Shown: positions 9,852 through 21,908 of the stretch, in pieces
Position numbering within the stretch: the stretch's first letter is position 1
Layout of the letters: each line of letters starts with the position of its first letter
Origin: Botrytis cinerea B05.10
Taxonomy: Eukaryota; Ascomycota; Leotiomycetes; Helotiales; Sclerotiniaceae
Assembly (NCBI RefSeq): GCF_000143535.2
Contig: NC_037310.1
Coordinates: forward strand, 2,852,001-2,916,000
DNA: 64,000 nucleotides
Direction: 5' to 3'
Translations under genes and position numbers: made by a program
The notes under the pieces: generated by a model
The model's input: the letters and a program-made list of their open reading frames with translations, nothing else
The model's database searches: none
What the model was told of the DNA's origin: nothing

Positions 9852-10861
9852 TACCATGTACAAGTGACATAGCTTCACGACTCGTGTCTGTAGAATGACA
9901 GAATGATGGAGAATTTCTCTTGATCTAATCAAGGTTTTTTTTATTTTTAGTCCGGATCATCTCGTTCCACTGTTACATTTTCTGAAGTTTCTTTAAGGTT
10001 AAAGTTACTGCGGTTCCCCACTAGCGTCCACAAAATCTCATCACGAATCCCCCACTAATCCCCCACACTAACCTCTCGGCTAAATTTCCTTCTCGACTTG
10101 TACTTTTCCTCAAGCTCCGTACCCTTTTACCCTCTTAGGCTCCTTCACATATACTACCCTTCAGCTTCTATCTTCTTGCCACTCAAGTCAAAACAGTCTT
10201 GTTGCATTCAATACTAGCTGATATATGAGCAGATCTTTTGAAGATAAGCTCTGCCTAGAATTGCTGTTGGCTCCAAAAAGGCAGTTAAGAGATGTGGCAA
10301 AATGAAACACCAGATTTCATGGGAAGAGAAGAATACGTACTTCGTAAATTTCCGTATCCACCTGCCTTATTCTAACTTCCTCTCACCTTAGAATCTGAAT
10401 ATGATGTAATTAATATGTCTTTATCTTCAAATTTTACTCGTGTTCGTGTCCCTCTAGTCCATGATCGTTCTTCTTCGCATATTTCTAGTGTTCTTGTGAC
10501 TTTTCCAATGGGTAAAATGATAACGATATTCACCTTCCCCTTGAAATTGCCGTATTCTCTCCTCCCGGGCGTGGATGGAATTTCGTCAGTGGCGTCCTTT
10601 CAGTCTTATTTTCTACGATGCAAGGCGCAAGATTTGTAACAGCCTGTCAGAGATTCCTAGCTGGGTGGGCTTGCAAAGTTGAATGCATTTAGAATCAAGA
10701 GCACATGTTTGAAGTATAAGATTACTTGGCCAAAATATATATCTTTGAGACATATCCTTCTTTCTTGCTCGATAATTTAACTCCAAAGATACTAAAACAT
10801 CATCACTTCATTCAAAAACGACAGTCTAAAGGTTCTAGTAACCCCCCAAAACTTAAATAGC
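9852..10861. promoter_or_regulatory. Upstream region of the 396-aa toxin-like gene (right of the transposon)
   Basis: About 1 kb separates the transposon from the ATG at 10862. It contains C-rich, CCCCAC-type runs (10015-10070) that resemble the C-rich patch near 4015-4045, and a CT-rich leader before the start codon. The open frame at 10415-10639 is not convincing as a gene. Confidence 0.45.
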
Positions 10862-12528
10862 ATGCCTGCCGCAGCAAAAAATTCGACTCTCCTTCAACCA
10901 AAAGGTCTGATCGACGATAAAGGCGACTATGCCTTGAATCAGACAGATATCTCGAACCTGCTCAAGTATATCGTAAGTCCATCCTACTTCAGGTTAATTT
11001 ATTTAGCCTCGGGTTTAATCAAAAAGTAATGACTGAGGAATTTGAAACGCATGCACTACTTTCCAGCAGGAAATCTATATTTGCTTGAACTTCGTTTTCT
11101 CTATCGTATACCCCCGAGAAAATGCTGACACAAAATTCATAGTGGACTGGTGCGCTACTTGCCACGACGAAAGAAGAGTATCTGCTCCACACAGGTATCA
11201 ATGCAACTGAGTATGACCATCTCAAAGAATATGTCGACCCTCTTTTAGTGGTTTACACTGCTGTAAGTACAACCAGCCCTCCGAGCCGATAGTTACTGAT
11301 GGTTTGAAGTGTAAAGGGCATTGTGTGACCTTCAAGGATGTCACATACCGAAAGGTTGTAGATTTGTCCAATGCTGTGTATAACTTTGCCGGGAAAGCAG
11401 GCGGCAAAAGTACCGGTTCATACTATGCGAATATCATCTCCAATACATTAATTGTTTTTGGGGAGTTGGAAAAGGATTACGATGAACAAGACCAAGCACT
11501 CATCAAGAAATCACAGGGTATAGTCGATGCTTTGGTTAAGGCGCAACTTAAATCCATTACTAAGCTAAAAGATGACGCCAACAAGGTGACGCAAGATCTT
11601 AGAGATTTTGAGACCCTGGCTAAAGCCGATCAGCTGGCTCTTGCATCTAGGAATAAGATAATCAAAGACAAACTGACCGGCGAAGGTGGGGATATACAGA
11701 GGCTTCAGGATGACATCAAGACCAAGACAAAGGAGATCTCCGATGACCAGGATGAGTACGAGCAAGGTATGCGTTCCTTTCAAAAAACGAACAGGAAAAA
11801 GAAATACTGACACCTCCAGATGTCACCATTGCTGCAACTTCAGTCACATACGCTTGGGCGTGAGTTCTTTCGCAAACTTGTCCGGCTGTTTTTGGATACT
11901 CTATCTAACTCAGAATCTCACAGAGTTCCAGTTGGGCCGATCATAGCAGCTGTCATTATCGGCGTTTATACCGATAGGGCCATCAAAATGAAAGCAAAAA
12001 TAGATGCTCTCAGAGACCTTCTTACGGACGACCAGGATCAATTAAGGGCAGACAGGCAGCTAGTGGCGGATTTGACCTTAATACAGGTAATCTTGAACTT
12101 CCACCGACCATCTATAATATAAATCTCTGTGCTTTTGAGATCACTAACTCTCTTATTTCTGCAGACCGACTTGCAAAACGTAATAAATCAGATTGGCCCG
12201 GCTATCACCACTATCCAGAAAATGATAGGAACTTGGGACGCCATCGCTGACGACCTCGAAAGTATCAATGAAGCCGTGCATGATGACTCCCCGGACGTCA
12301 TGCCAGACGTACAAGATATCATACAGGAGTCCATCCTCTCACAATGGAATGATCTTAAGGTGTCGGGTATGTCGTAAACACCTTTCATACATTCTTTTGT
12401 TCTATATAGCTAACCACTGACTCGATACAGTGGACAACTACCGTAAATCCGCTTATATTAGTAGCGCCCCCGAGGAAATGACACTCGAAGAGTACTCCAG
12501 CCTGCTTCAAGCTGCAATTGACAAGTGA
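10862..12528 (+). CDS. Putative alpha-pore-forming toxin subunit, A-component-like (396 aa, seven exons)
   Basis: Spliced model: 10862-10972, 11143-11262, 11310-11766, 11820-11859, 11924-12086, 12165-12366, 12431-12528; 1191 nt, frame kept at every junction, CTAAC/CTGAC branch points in most introns. A 39-nt in-frame micro-exon may exist inside the first intron (about 11069-11107). The protein begins with a short helical domain (about 1-120), continues with a long coiled-coil-like helix (150-230, KSITKLKDDANKVTQDLRDF), a hydrophobic segment at about 244-260 (VPVGPIIAAVIIGVY), then a second long charged helix bundle to about 345. One membrane segment placed between two very long helices, at about 400 aa and without signal peptide, is the layout of XaxA/YaxA-type subunits of binary alpha-pore-forming toxins. 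The candidate B-type partner is at 2294-3566. Assignment by architecture only. Confidence 0.55.
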
Positions 12529-14292
12529 AGGATTTTGGTGGGATATTTATTGTCTAGGTTCTCCTTCCGTTTGATGCGCGCATCTCTCCAGCTTACTCAC
12601 GCTCATTTGTTTCCTCTTTGTTCATTTCTGTTGCTGAATATGCTTGGGGGACGTTTGTAAGGTGGTATCTCATTGATTCTGTTGTGGAATTATAGTCGCG
12701 GAGGTACAGGAGGTTAAGCCTCGCGCAGCCGCTAGCGCTGACACGTGAATGGTCACATGAGAACCACATACCTACAATTACTCTATTGCAAAGTATCTTA
12801 TTATACAACAGGTTATATACTGCCTATTGCCAATTGATAACTAAACTCTTATCCTACTTTCTCCTCTCTTTTGATCCTCTTTCAACCCTCCCCCCTCAAC
12901 CTTGACATTGTATTATTGTGCCATTCTTTTAGAAAGTTAAAAGTGTGACGGAATGGCGTATATGCATCAATTCGTTCTCAAAGTCTACAATTAAAGAGAG
13001 AAGAAGATGTACAAGAAGGAACGTGGACCCTTCCTTAAGCATTCACAAAGCGTATATATGGGGAATAATCTATTCAAATCAGGTATTAGATTCTGTGACG
13101 TGCAGAAAGCATGGCTTGATTCCTAAAACTACTGAATTGACTAATGAGCTATATAAAAAATAACGTGAGTCTCTGCTGGAAGTGAGGTGAATATGAAGAG
13201 GTGGGCCGCAGTATCAAGAATCATATAATGAAATTTTGACAACCTCGAGCTTGTGAGCTAACACTAGGTGATGAACTTGCGATCCTAATCTGTGACGAAT
13301 CATCCGTCGAGGTGTATGTCGGCCGGCGAAGAAGATCTCTCACCTATACGCGGTGCTAGCTACAAATCGATGATGCTTTGGATATTCATATGAGCTGACT
13401 AGAGAATGCGTGGCAGAGCTGGAGGGGTTGGATTGGGTTGAGAAATGGGGGTTTTCATGAGGACGAAATTGTTTCATTTAACTCCACTTCACTAACCAAC
13501 AGCGACAGTATCAGAGAACCATACTGTGATGATGATAATTAGAAACAGAGCCATCACTCGCTCTAGCTAGTCGTTTGAATTGGTGCTCCGTACGACTTAT
13601 CGACATGGACGATCGAATCCTCTGGAGTACCTTGCAGGATTTCACGCCCCCAGCCTGGGAACTGATCTTCTTCGGCGTCCTCAACAACTCGAAAATAACG
13701 GTTTTCACAATCTCGATCCGTAGAAACGGGTTGTTATAAAGGGTGAGAAGGAAGGCGACAGGAATACTTGGTTATGCTATAGATCACATAGGCTGGGGTG
13801 ATCTAATGCATTGGGGAGGGCAGTTGACATATCCGCCCGAGAGATTAAATCGAAGAGCGACGGCAATCATATAAATCCTGCTGAAGCAGTCAGCCTGTAT
13901 TACAGTAATAAATTTATACGTAGCTAGTTTACTTGCTCGTCACGTGAGGGGAAAGAGGTGTTTGTACCACGATGTTATCGAGCTATTGCATATGAGGCGG
14001 TTAAAGTAGACAGCTTTCAAACACTACACGCTCATAATTGATGATTCTATCCACAAGGGACGCGGCTTCTAGGTGTGATTCCGTTCCCGTTCGGATATCG
14101 GTGCCATGCTTGCAATTAAATCTACCGCCTGTTTAGGCAGCATAATAAAAAGACGAATGCCCTGAATCTATCTCGAGAGTCAAGTTCCTTTCTTACATCT
14201 TTCCATATATCTCTGTGCTCTCTTGAAACAAGCATCAAATAAAAAAAAACAAGCTTTCACCAAGCCTCCAAGCAACTAAACAACCCGTCAAC
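12529..14292. other. Intergenic, no gene seen
   Basis: A 1.8-kb AT-rich spacer between the toxin-like gene and the methyltransferase gene. Open frames here (12593-12808, 12945-13163, 13511-13708) are short, lack recognisable domains and have no supporting splice structure. A CACGTG-containing stretch occurs at 12739-12745 and 13940-13950; I make no claim about binding. Confidence 0.55.
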
Positions 14293-15549
14293 ATGACCGT
14301 TCCCAATTCCGACCCCACATTTCGCAACTACACCAGCAAGCAAGCCGCAACATATGCCGCGCACCGTCTCTCGTATCCCGCAAAACTGTACGAGACGGTG
14401 ATCAATCACCATGAGAAGACCGGGGGCCAGTTCAATCGAGTGCTTGATCTGGGATGTGGACCCGGAAATGCTACTCGAGATATCGCGGGATATTTTGAGG
14501 AGGCGATAGGCTGTGATGCGGGCGAGGCTATGATCGGGACTGCGAGGGAAATGGGGGGTAAGACGAAGATCGGGAAGGATATTGTTTGGGTGATTGGGAG
14601 TGGAGAGAAGTTTACGGGGCTGGAGGAGGTGGGAGAGGGGACGCTGGATTTGATTACTGTTGCTATGGCGGTATGTGGTGCTGAATCTGTGTTTGTATGT
14701 ATGATAGAGGGCCTTGGATTGATCGTGGGGGGTTTTAGGTACATTGGTTTGATATGGATAAGTTTTGGGCGCAGGTGGCGAAAGCATTGAAGCCCGGAGG
14801 AACGGTGAGTCTCTCCTGTACCGCTGTGATGTTCAGCGAAATCGCGTTTTACTTTGGACATTCCTACCATAAATCGAGATGGAAAGATTACTAATACAGA
14901 ATGTAGGTCGCGTTATGGACACGCGGTAGTACCCTATGTTCCTTTCCCCCTCACCCCCTCCATAAATCCCCCCACTAAGCTCCTCAAAGCATCCTACTAC
15001 CCGCATCCCTCGGTACCCAACCGCACCAAGCTCCTCGAGATCTTCCTAAATTTTGAGCGAAACATCTTGGCCCCCTACGAGCTACTCCCCAACCGTCTTT
15101 CCCGGGACATGTACGACAATCTTCCTCTTCCCTGGAATATCCCACATCCCATTCCCTCTTCCGTACTACCCGAATCTCAATTTCTCAAACTCGACTACGA
15201 CCGCGATGGAATCCTCTCCGATCCAGAATCCGACGATTTCTTCTTCGGCGGGCGAGAAGTCACGCTTAAGCAGGCGGAAAAGTCACTGGAGACAGCTAGT
15301 ATGGTGACTAGATGGCGGGAAGCACATCCGGAAATGGTGGGAACTGAGAAGGTTAGTTAAATGCATCTTGATGAAACATACACACACTCCCCATATCCAT
15401 GATCCAGGATATCATACTAACCTATTCCTCCAAAGGATGTTTTGAAGCTGCATATGGAAGAATTGAGGAAAGCGATGGGCGGGAACGAAAGTATGCGGAC
15501 TGGAAGTGGCACCACGATTATCCTTGTCAAGAAGGCTCTTGAGACTTAA
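14293..15549 (+). CDS. SAM-dependent methyltransferase, trans-aconitate methyltransferase-like (312 aa, five exons)
   Basis: Spliced model: 14293-14670, 14739-14804, 14907-14925 (19-nt micro-exon), 14990-15351, 15436-15549; 939 nt. Class I Rossmann methyltransferase: motif I VLDLGCGPGNATRDIA (about residues 51-66) binds S-adenosylmethionine, acidic residue of motif II in IGCDAGEAMI, post-motif DLITVAMAVHWFD, and KALKPGGT before the last strand. The micro-exon encodes VALWTR and joins to ASYYPHPSVPN, restoring the expected family order. The C-terminal half (LAPYELLPNRLSRDMYDNL, VTRWREAHPE, SGTTIILVKKA) matches the fungal Tmt1-like group, which O-methylates trans-aconitate and similar short acids. 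Length is close to yeast Tmt1. Actual substrate unknown; it lies next to the toxin-like island but nothing links them functionally. Confidence 0.85.
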
Positions 15550-16017
15550 TTCTCTACATGCGTGTATTCTTTACTATAAGCTGTGCTGGAAATGCGGCAC
15601 ACTGTCCTTTTATTTGTGGTTAGATATTAGAAGTCCAGTAGATGGAATAGAGGATAAGATAATTGGATGTCAAAACATTGGAGAAAAAGACAGGATTCAA
15701 TACTTACGCGAGTAAATAAACTAAAACATATCTGAAGCCCCAAGTTATTACATGGCAGTGATCAACGAAGAACTAGATAAAAATAAAAATAAAAATTTAG
15801 CTTGAACTTGCTTGAATTTCGAACATTGCGAAATCTCATATCATCTCATCACATCTCATCTCAACTCGCCAGACATGAAAAGGGCATTGAAGATAGAGTA
15901 TAAAATCTCACATTCTAATTATGATCCAACGTAGATCTTGCCATGTTCAAAACTCTCAAGGAGATGATACACATTATACAAAATGCCATGCACAATAGCT
16001 AACAACCAATAGACCAA
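15550..16017. other. Convergent intergenic spacer with (AAAAAT)n tract
   Basis: The 3' ends of the methyltransferase gene (plus) and the Myb-like gene (minus) face each other here. A short A-rich repeat (ATAAAAATAAAAATAAAAAT) lies near 15778-15798 and CATCTCAT repeats near 15838-15863. No gene seen. Confidence 0.6.
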
Positions 16018-17146
16018 TTAACCATAACTCCGATGCAATTCCGCCCATTCCAAGCCTAATACTGTGGCTGAACGCCATTTCAAGGTACCTCCGCCCTTTC
16101 CGATCAAAGCATCGAGAGCTTGTAGATATACATGTGACTCCAATTCGCTAATATCCTTCCGCAATCCTAATACACCTGTATTATGAAATGAATTATGTTC
16201 TCCCATCAGTTCGAATGCACACTGCAAGTATTTAAATCACTAGACCCTTTCCAACGTCTAAATATTCACGGCCAGAAGAAGACTAACTCCAAGTCGAATG
16301 CAACTTTGTCCTCGTCTTTCTCCTTCCCTTCAAACCCACTTCCCCAGCACCCATTAGACTCTTCCACCTCTTCCCCACATTCCCTCTATCCTTCCCTAAA
16401 CTCCTCGCGCAATCTTGCCAATCGCTTTTACTCAGCTTCAGCTTTTCCAACACCAACTCCACTAACATTCTATCTTCCTCCCTTGACCAATTCTCGGCAT
16501 CTTTTTCCTCCTCCCCACTTCTTCGTGCTTCACTCTCAAGATGCCGTGAATCACCCCCAGCACTAAAGACAAACGCGCCCTCGTGCTCAGGGTTCTCCAT
16601 TTCGGCTAAGCGTAGCGTGTGGAAATCGCTTCTCTCTAGCCCTAGCGGTAAAACTTCCGGCGCAATTCTCCGCCTACGTTTCGGTGTGCTGGGAGCACGT
16701 AGTGTTGAATTCTCGTGCTCTTGTTCCGAGACGCCATCCATCCTCTCGTAAATCATATCATCATCTGTCTCCCTCCTCCTCTTGTTGATTCCTCTAGAGA
16801 CTTCTCTCGGCGTTCGTTTTGAAATGCGTTTCCTATCGCCAGTTTCTGGCACCACTCTCTTTGCAGTAGATGGTATGCGCAATCTAAGTCTCGGATGGGA
16901 AGTCCCAGGAGGAGGCGAAGAAGGAATTTCTGCATGCAGTGTGGGTGGTGAAGGCAATTGTGTCGGGGTTGTGAGCATAGATTGCAGAGCGCGACATGAT
17001 TGAAATAGATTGCTGATAGTAGGTGTGGGAGATAGTGAAGGAGAAGGAGAAAGAGGTGGTGATGCGAATAGAAGGTTGTGATTTCGAGACGGTTGGGAAA
17101 GTGCTTGGGATGAATCGCCACAGGCGAACGCGGACGGCAATAGCAT
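16018..17146 (-). CDS. Myb/SANT-like DNA-binding domain protein (two exons)
   Basis: Main exon 17146-16288, then a probable second exon 16175-16018 joined by a GTTAGT donor and ACAG acceptor; 1017 nt, 338 aa. The N-terminal half is Ser/Pro-rich and disordered, with a basic cluster (RRRRIAPEV) and nuclear localisation-like KRRRE. Around residues 215-275 is a Myb-like module with regularly spaced tryptophans (NWSREEDRMLVELVLEKLKL, DWQDCA, KRWKSLMG). The second exon encodes a compact tail (LESHVYLQALDAL, LGLEWAELHRSYG) that looks conserved, which is why I prefer the spliced model over stopping at 16283. It probably binds DNA in the nucleus. Target genes are unknown. Confidence 0.7.
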
Positions 17147-20100
17147 TTTTTACTGTATTGTGATCTCACAATATAAATTTGAATGTTCTCGAGACGTTGG
17201 TGGTATCGTGAAAATTGAATGTCGTAGGCAACAATTGAGCGTTATTTGTTTATTTTCCAGACAAAAAAGCAAAGTGCTGGTTTGCGACCGACGCCCAATA
17301 ATAATGCGCCGGAAAGCGTCGAAGCTTTGTAATGGTTTCTTTCTTTCTTTCAAAGGATATCAAAAGATTCGCGGCGCTTTCTTTTATCGTTGAAAGCGTT
17401 AATATTCGTATGCGACCAAGAGAGTGCCGTGGTATTTGCAATTAGGTTGTTAACATTCGACCGTTTTGAAAGATCGTTTCCGTTGCTATCTGACGAGAAA
17501 GGACGAACAAGAGGGCCAAAGAGAACAAACGGGGCGGATAGCTGGGTTATGTGGGTTATGTTGGTTATGTTGGCTCGTTAATAATGATTGATCACGACCG
17601 GCACAATTGTGACAGGGATGTCTGAGCTTGTGAACGTGTGATCAATGCTGCATTAGACAGTAGAACATGGACGGATTACGGAGAGGATGGAGACGCTAAA
17701 TACGCTAACACCTGAGACAGGGATCAAAGGAAAATGGCGAAACTCAAACTCATCAGTCCCTTTCCGGTTCTTGATGATAAAATCGGTGGGAAGGAGGAGG
17801 AAGGGAAGAAAAGCACAAGCACTGTTACCACTACCTAGCCCTCCGGTAAGAGGGGTGACGAGATAGATCCTATCTTTCCCCTTCTATTGACTAATCTTTC
17901 AACTCCTCCTCGCTTCCAAAGAAGTCATCATTACAATACGAAAGTACCCTCCTTTCCTCTATGCTACACCCCTTGCCACTCACCCCGAGTCAACTCAAGA
18001 CTCAAGACTCAAACCCACGCTTGGAAGTTGTACCACTGTACGGCATCAACATCACACTGTTCCACAACCTCTCCACAACATCTCGTTATCACTCTTACTG
18101 GATGGAACTGCAAAGCTTGGAGTGCAAACTTCCTGCAGCTCATACAAACTCAGCTAACACAGGAATTAAATCGAGCAACTCCTTTCTGGTTCCCATTTAA
18201 CTTATATTCTATCGCGCCATTTACCAAACTTCGGGAAGAAGCTTCTCCCCCTCTTCTCCCCCCTTTCCCCAAAGAGTCTTTTGAGGTAAAGTTCGATGTC
18301 TTGCTAAGAATTGAAGTATTGATTAGTTAGGCGGTCAGGTCATGATTACCTAGATACGCCCTTTGCCCTTCACGATTCACTCCATCGTATCCCAATTTGT
18401 CCATGTGAAATCCAAACGTCTATTGGAATGCGTCTTTGCTAGTATCCCTTTAGTCAACATACGCTTCGTACGAACACGTTGTGTGCTAATAAGTGTAATG
18501 GTCTGTACCCTTCCTGCAGCATTAGCCTTCCCTCTACTGTCAATTTATATTCAGGGGTTTCCGTCTACTCCATGCCGCCTCTCAATTAGTCAAGCGTGTG
18601 GCTACAGTATGGCTATCAACTTTTTCTTGCTATGGCTCCTGATTCTTCAATGGTTTCTCTCTTGATAAAAACATTCATCACATATCATTAAGGTTATGAG
18701 GGGTCAATTGAAGGGAAAACCCTTCTTCTCCTTACAAAGTTTCCCCTTCCTTCTTATCTATGATCGATGTAGCTCCTGCACACAACCTCAAGCATCCTCG
18801 CATGTCAAACGGTTTTCAACATAAGCCCACAGACTCTTCTTCATCCCTGAAAAGTCGTGAATATCGTTTTTTTGATCCCCTGTCATCATAAAGTCCACTT
18901 GGTGGTCTTGCAATTTCCTAAATAGAGGGGCACACAAGGAAAACAAAACGCGTGTAATCGCGGTCTCGCGTTACATTTTACGCGTATGAGTCAGCTTGGT
19001 CCCATCTCCCCGATACGACACATGTCTTATGTCTCTTATCCATTCAACAATCAGATCGATAGATAGATGGATGGATAGATAAATAAATGTCTTGTACTTT
19101 CATCTGCTGACTTCTTCCTCACATCCTCATGATTTTATCAAAAAATAAATCTTCAAATTTCACGCCTATCCTATTCTATCCTATCTGACAACATTTTATC
19201 CCATCCTACCCGATCCCATTTCTAATCCGCCTTAGAAACATAATCATCCCTTGTCATATCACATGTATCCATCCATCCTTCTCTCCATTTCCAGATCCTG
19301 CCGCCCGCTCAATTTCGCAGTAGCGTCTCGCTCTGCATATCCACCCATCCAGCCGCAGCCTGCGTGACCCCATTCTTAGCCTCCCTCCATCCTTTCTCTG
19401 ATCGATTTCTTTTTCCTCAAATCAGATAGCTAAAAGAGACAATGTCTAGCATCACGTACATGTTGCATGTGCGGTCCGTTGCCGCAAGAGATGAGAACCT
19501 AGGTAAAATAATCTATACCTAGGCTCCAGGGAATCAGATCATGGGACGGGTATACATGGAAACATGTATGCAATGCATATCATGAAGATCAGTTGTCCGC
19601 TCATGTGTTTCCATTGGTTGGTCAAGAAGTTCACTAGAAGTACCGGCATATTGCAAATCTTGCACGGTATTTGAGAAGAAAATCGTGAACGAATTCCCTT
19701 GTTTTTGTATCAGGTTCTCATTTGCTGTGCTCATTTGTTCTAAGTAACCTTGGCTTCTTGCATGCTTCTGATGAGACGATTGGAAAGTGTGAAATTGGGG
19801 TCACATAGCAATCCCAAAGGTGCAATTTTAGAACGGCTCAACTATCGTCACATGATTCAGCTATCCATGTCTGTTACATATCACTAATAAATTTGCATCC
19901 GGCGTGAGATAATAACCACACTGACAGATTGCAAGACTAACAGTCAAGAAAGGAAGCAGAATATTTATAAGCATAAGATTCAAATACACAGGGATCTCAA
20001 CTGGCGAAAATCAGAAATTTTGTGCTACCTAGAGTATGAGCGACTCCTCGCTGTTCTAGCCAACGCCCTGATTTCCAAGATGCATCTAGTTATGCTCCTT

Positions 20101-20448
20101 GAAGTAGACGGACTCTCCTAGAACCAGTAGCATAAAGTATCCCGAGCCAATTTTCTCTTTCTTTGCAACCATTACTACCCATTTTGATCAACAACTCCCC
20201 CAACCATCAACCCCTTATGACAAATGATCCCTTTTCTGTCTTTCTCTCCGATTAAACATACCTGAAGACGACCAAATCCAACAAAATCACCAATAATTTC
20301 CACGTGACATGTCCACCCCTCGGAACTGCGTCGGCAGTCCCACTCGTCCGGCACATGCTTACCCCTCGATAACACAGCGCGCGCCCCAGTACGAAAATCG
20401 ATATTGACACCAACACTCAAAATCATCCATTCTTGTATCTATGAAGCC
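17147..20448. other. Large divergent intergenic region (3.3 kb), no gene seen
   Basis: Lies between the divergently transcribed Myb-like and alpha/beta-hydrolase genes. It has pyrimidine-rich stretches (18210-18270), repeated CCATC/GATGG tracts and a (GATA/GATG)n run at about 19055-19087. The open frames 17887-18330 and 18363-18665 have no family resemblance and composition like their non-coding surroundings. Probably promoters and long leaders. Confidence 0.5.
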
Positions 20449-21908
20449 ATGCTTTCCACGGGCACCCTTCCCCAAAGTCTGAACTCCATACACAACACAT
20501 TCGTGAACATAGTACCAAGCCACTCCCTCGGTATCCCCATATCTCTCTTTGCCGGCCTGGCTACCACTTCGTTGCTTTTCCTGACACTTCGCGATACGTG
20601 TCCCACCACACACGCCACCAAAACTATCTTGTCGAAATCAACAGTAGACGCAAAAACAAAGTCTCAAATCATTCCTAGTCCCCTAAACCCCCAAGTTACT
20701 GCATTGACCCACGGAGAAATATCCACACTCCCTTACCCGCCGGATATATATCCCGGCGGTCGCGACATCCCCAGTCCCGTTCGTAACTCTCAATTCAAAC
20801 CATTTCCCTCCTGTAACATTACACGATCTAACAAATAGCACAGTATGGCAATACACGAGCATATGAATTCGGACCTGTGAACGGCCCGAAAATTCTGCTC
20901 GTCCATGGAATTTCCACACCGTGTATTGCACTCCATTCGCTCGCTACTGCCCTCGCTACCACGCACGGATGCAGAGTTCTCCTTTTCGACCTTTTCGGGC
21001 GAGGATATTCGGATGGTGTGAGCGATTTGCCGCATGATGAGAGATTGTACACGACGCAAATTTTACTAGTTCTTACTTCCTCCCCGCTGGCTTGGGTTGG
21101 GGACGGGTTTCACATTCTTGGGTTCTCGATGGGTGGAGGCGTGGCGGCGGATTTCGCGGTGGCGTTTCCCGGGATGGTGAGGGAGGTGGTTTTGTTGGCG
21201 CCAGGGGGGTTGATCAGAGAGGAACATTTTGGTTGGAAGGGGAAGATGATGAGGATGTGGTGGTTTCCTGATGGGTTATGGGCGTGGATTCTCAGGCGGA
21301 GAGTTAGTGGTGCATATGATAATATGCCAAATTCTCCATCGCCTCTTCCTACTTCTCTGCAAACCTCTGATCCGCAGGTCGAGGATAAACAATACAAGAA
21401 TCAAGGACAAGTAGACTCGGAACTCGCAACCGCGGTTCCTGCTTCTTCTCATTCAACGAGCTCAGATACTAGATTATCATTCGATGACACACCCATATCA
21501 TCCCTGCTACCGCACATAACCGTAGGACAAGTAATGCGATGGCAAACGACGCAGCATCGGGGATACGCAAATGCGTTTGCGAGTTCCATCATGCATGCCT
21601 CGATTTCCGGGCGCGAAGAAACATACAAGAGTCTCTGGGGCAGAAGCGAAAAGCAAGAAGAAAAAGAGCATCACAAGAGAGAGAAAATATTGATCATAGT
21701 AGGAGAAGACGATGATGTTATTGTAGCAAAAGAGTTGAGAGAAGATTTAAACATGGTAGTGGGAGAAAGATTTGGAAGTAGAGATGATGAGGCTGAAGCG
21801 TTTGATCGAAGAATTGCCTGGAAAGTTATCGAGAATGCGGGTCATGAATTCCCGCTTACGAGGGGAGAAGAGGTAGCAGGCCTCATTGGGAAATTCCTCG
21901 GTATATAA
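20449..21908 (+). CDS. Alpha/beta-hydrolase fold protein with N-terminal membrane anchor (464 aa, two exons)
   Basis: Exons 20449-20778 and 20844-21908 (1395 nt), joined by a GTTCGT donor, CTAAC branch point and CACAG acceptor. The join gives GRDIPSP then YGNTRAYEFGP, the usual fungal lead-in to the first strand. A hydrophobic helix near residues 25-45 (GIPISLFAGLATTSLLFLTL) probably anchors it in a membrane. The fold is clear: oxyanion region LLVHGIS, nucleophile elbow ILGFSMGGG (catalytic Ser), acid near IVGEDDDV, and catalytic His in ENAGHEFP. A long disordered insert of about 75 residues rich in Ser/Gln sits in the cap. Substrate unknown; esterase or lipase-like. The first ATG in frame is at 20449; the open frame upstream to 20404 lacks an ATG. 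Confidence 0.85.

Noticed and set aside
14257..14870. Minus-strand open frames of 154-176 aa over the methyltransferase gene
   Set aside because: They are reverse readings of exon 1, Pro/Ser/His-rich and without any family features, while the plus strand carries clear SAM-binding motifs.
17887..18330. 147-aa plus-strand open frame in the large intergenic region
   Set aside because: Composition is like the CT-rich surroundings, it overlaps another open frame, and it has no domain or splice support.
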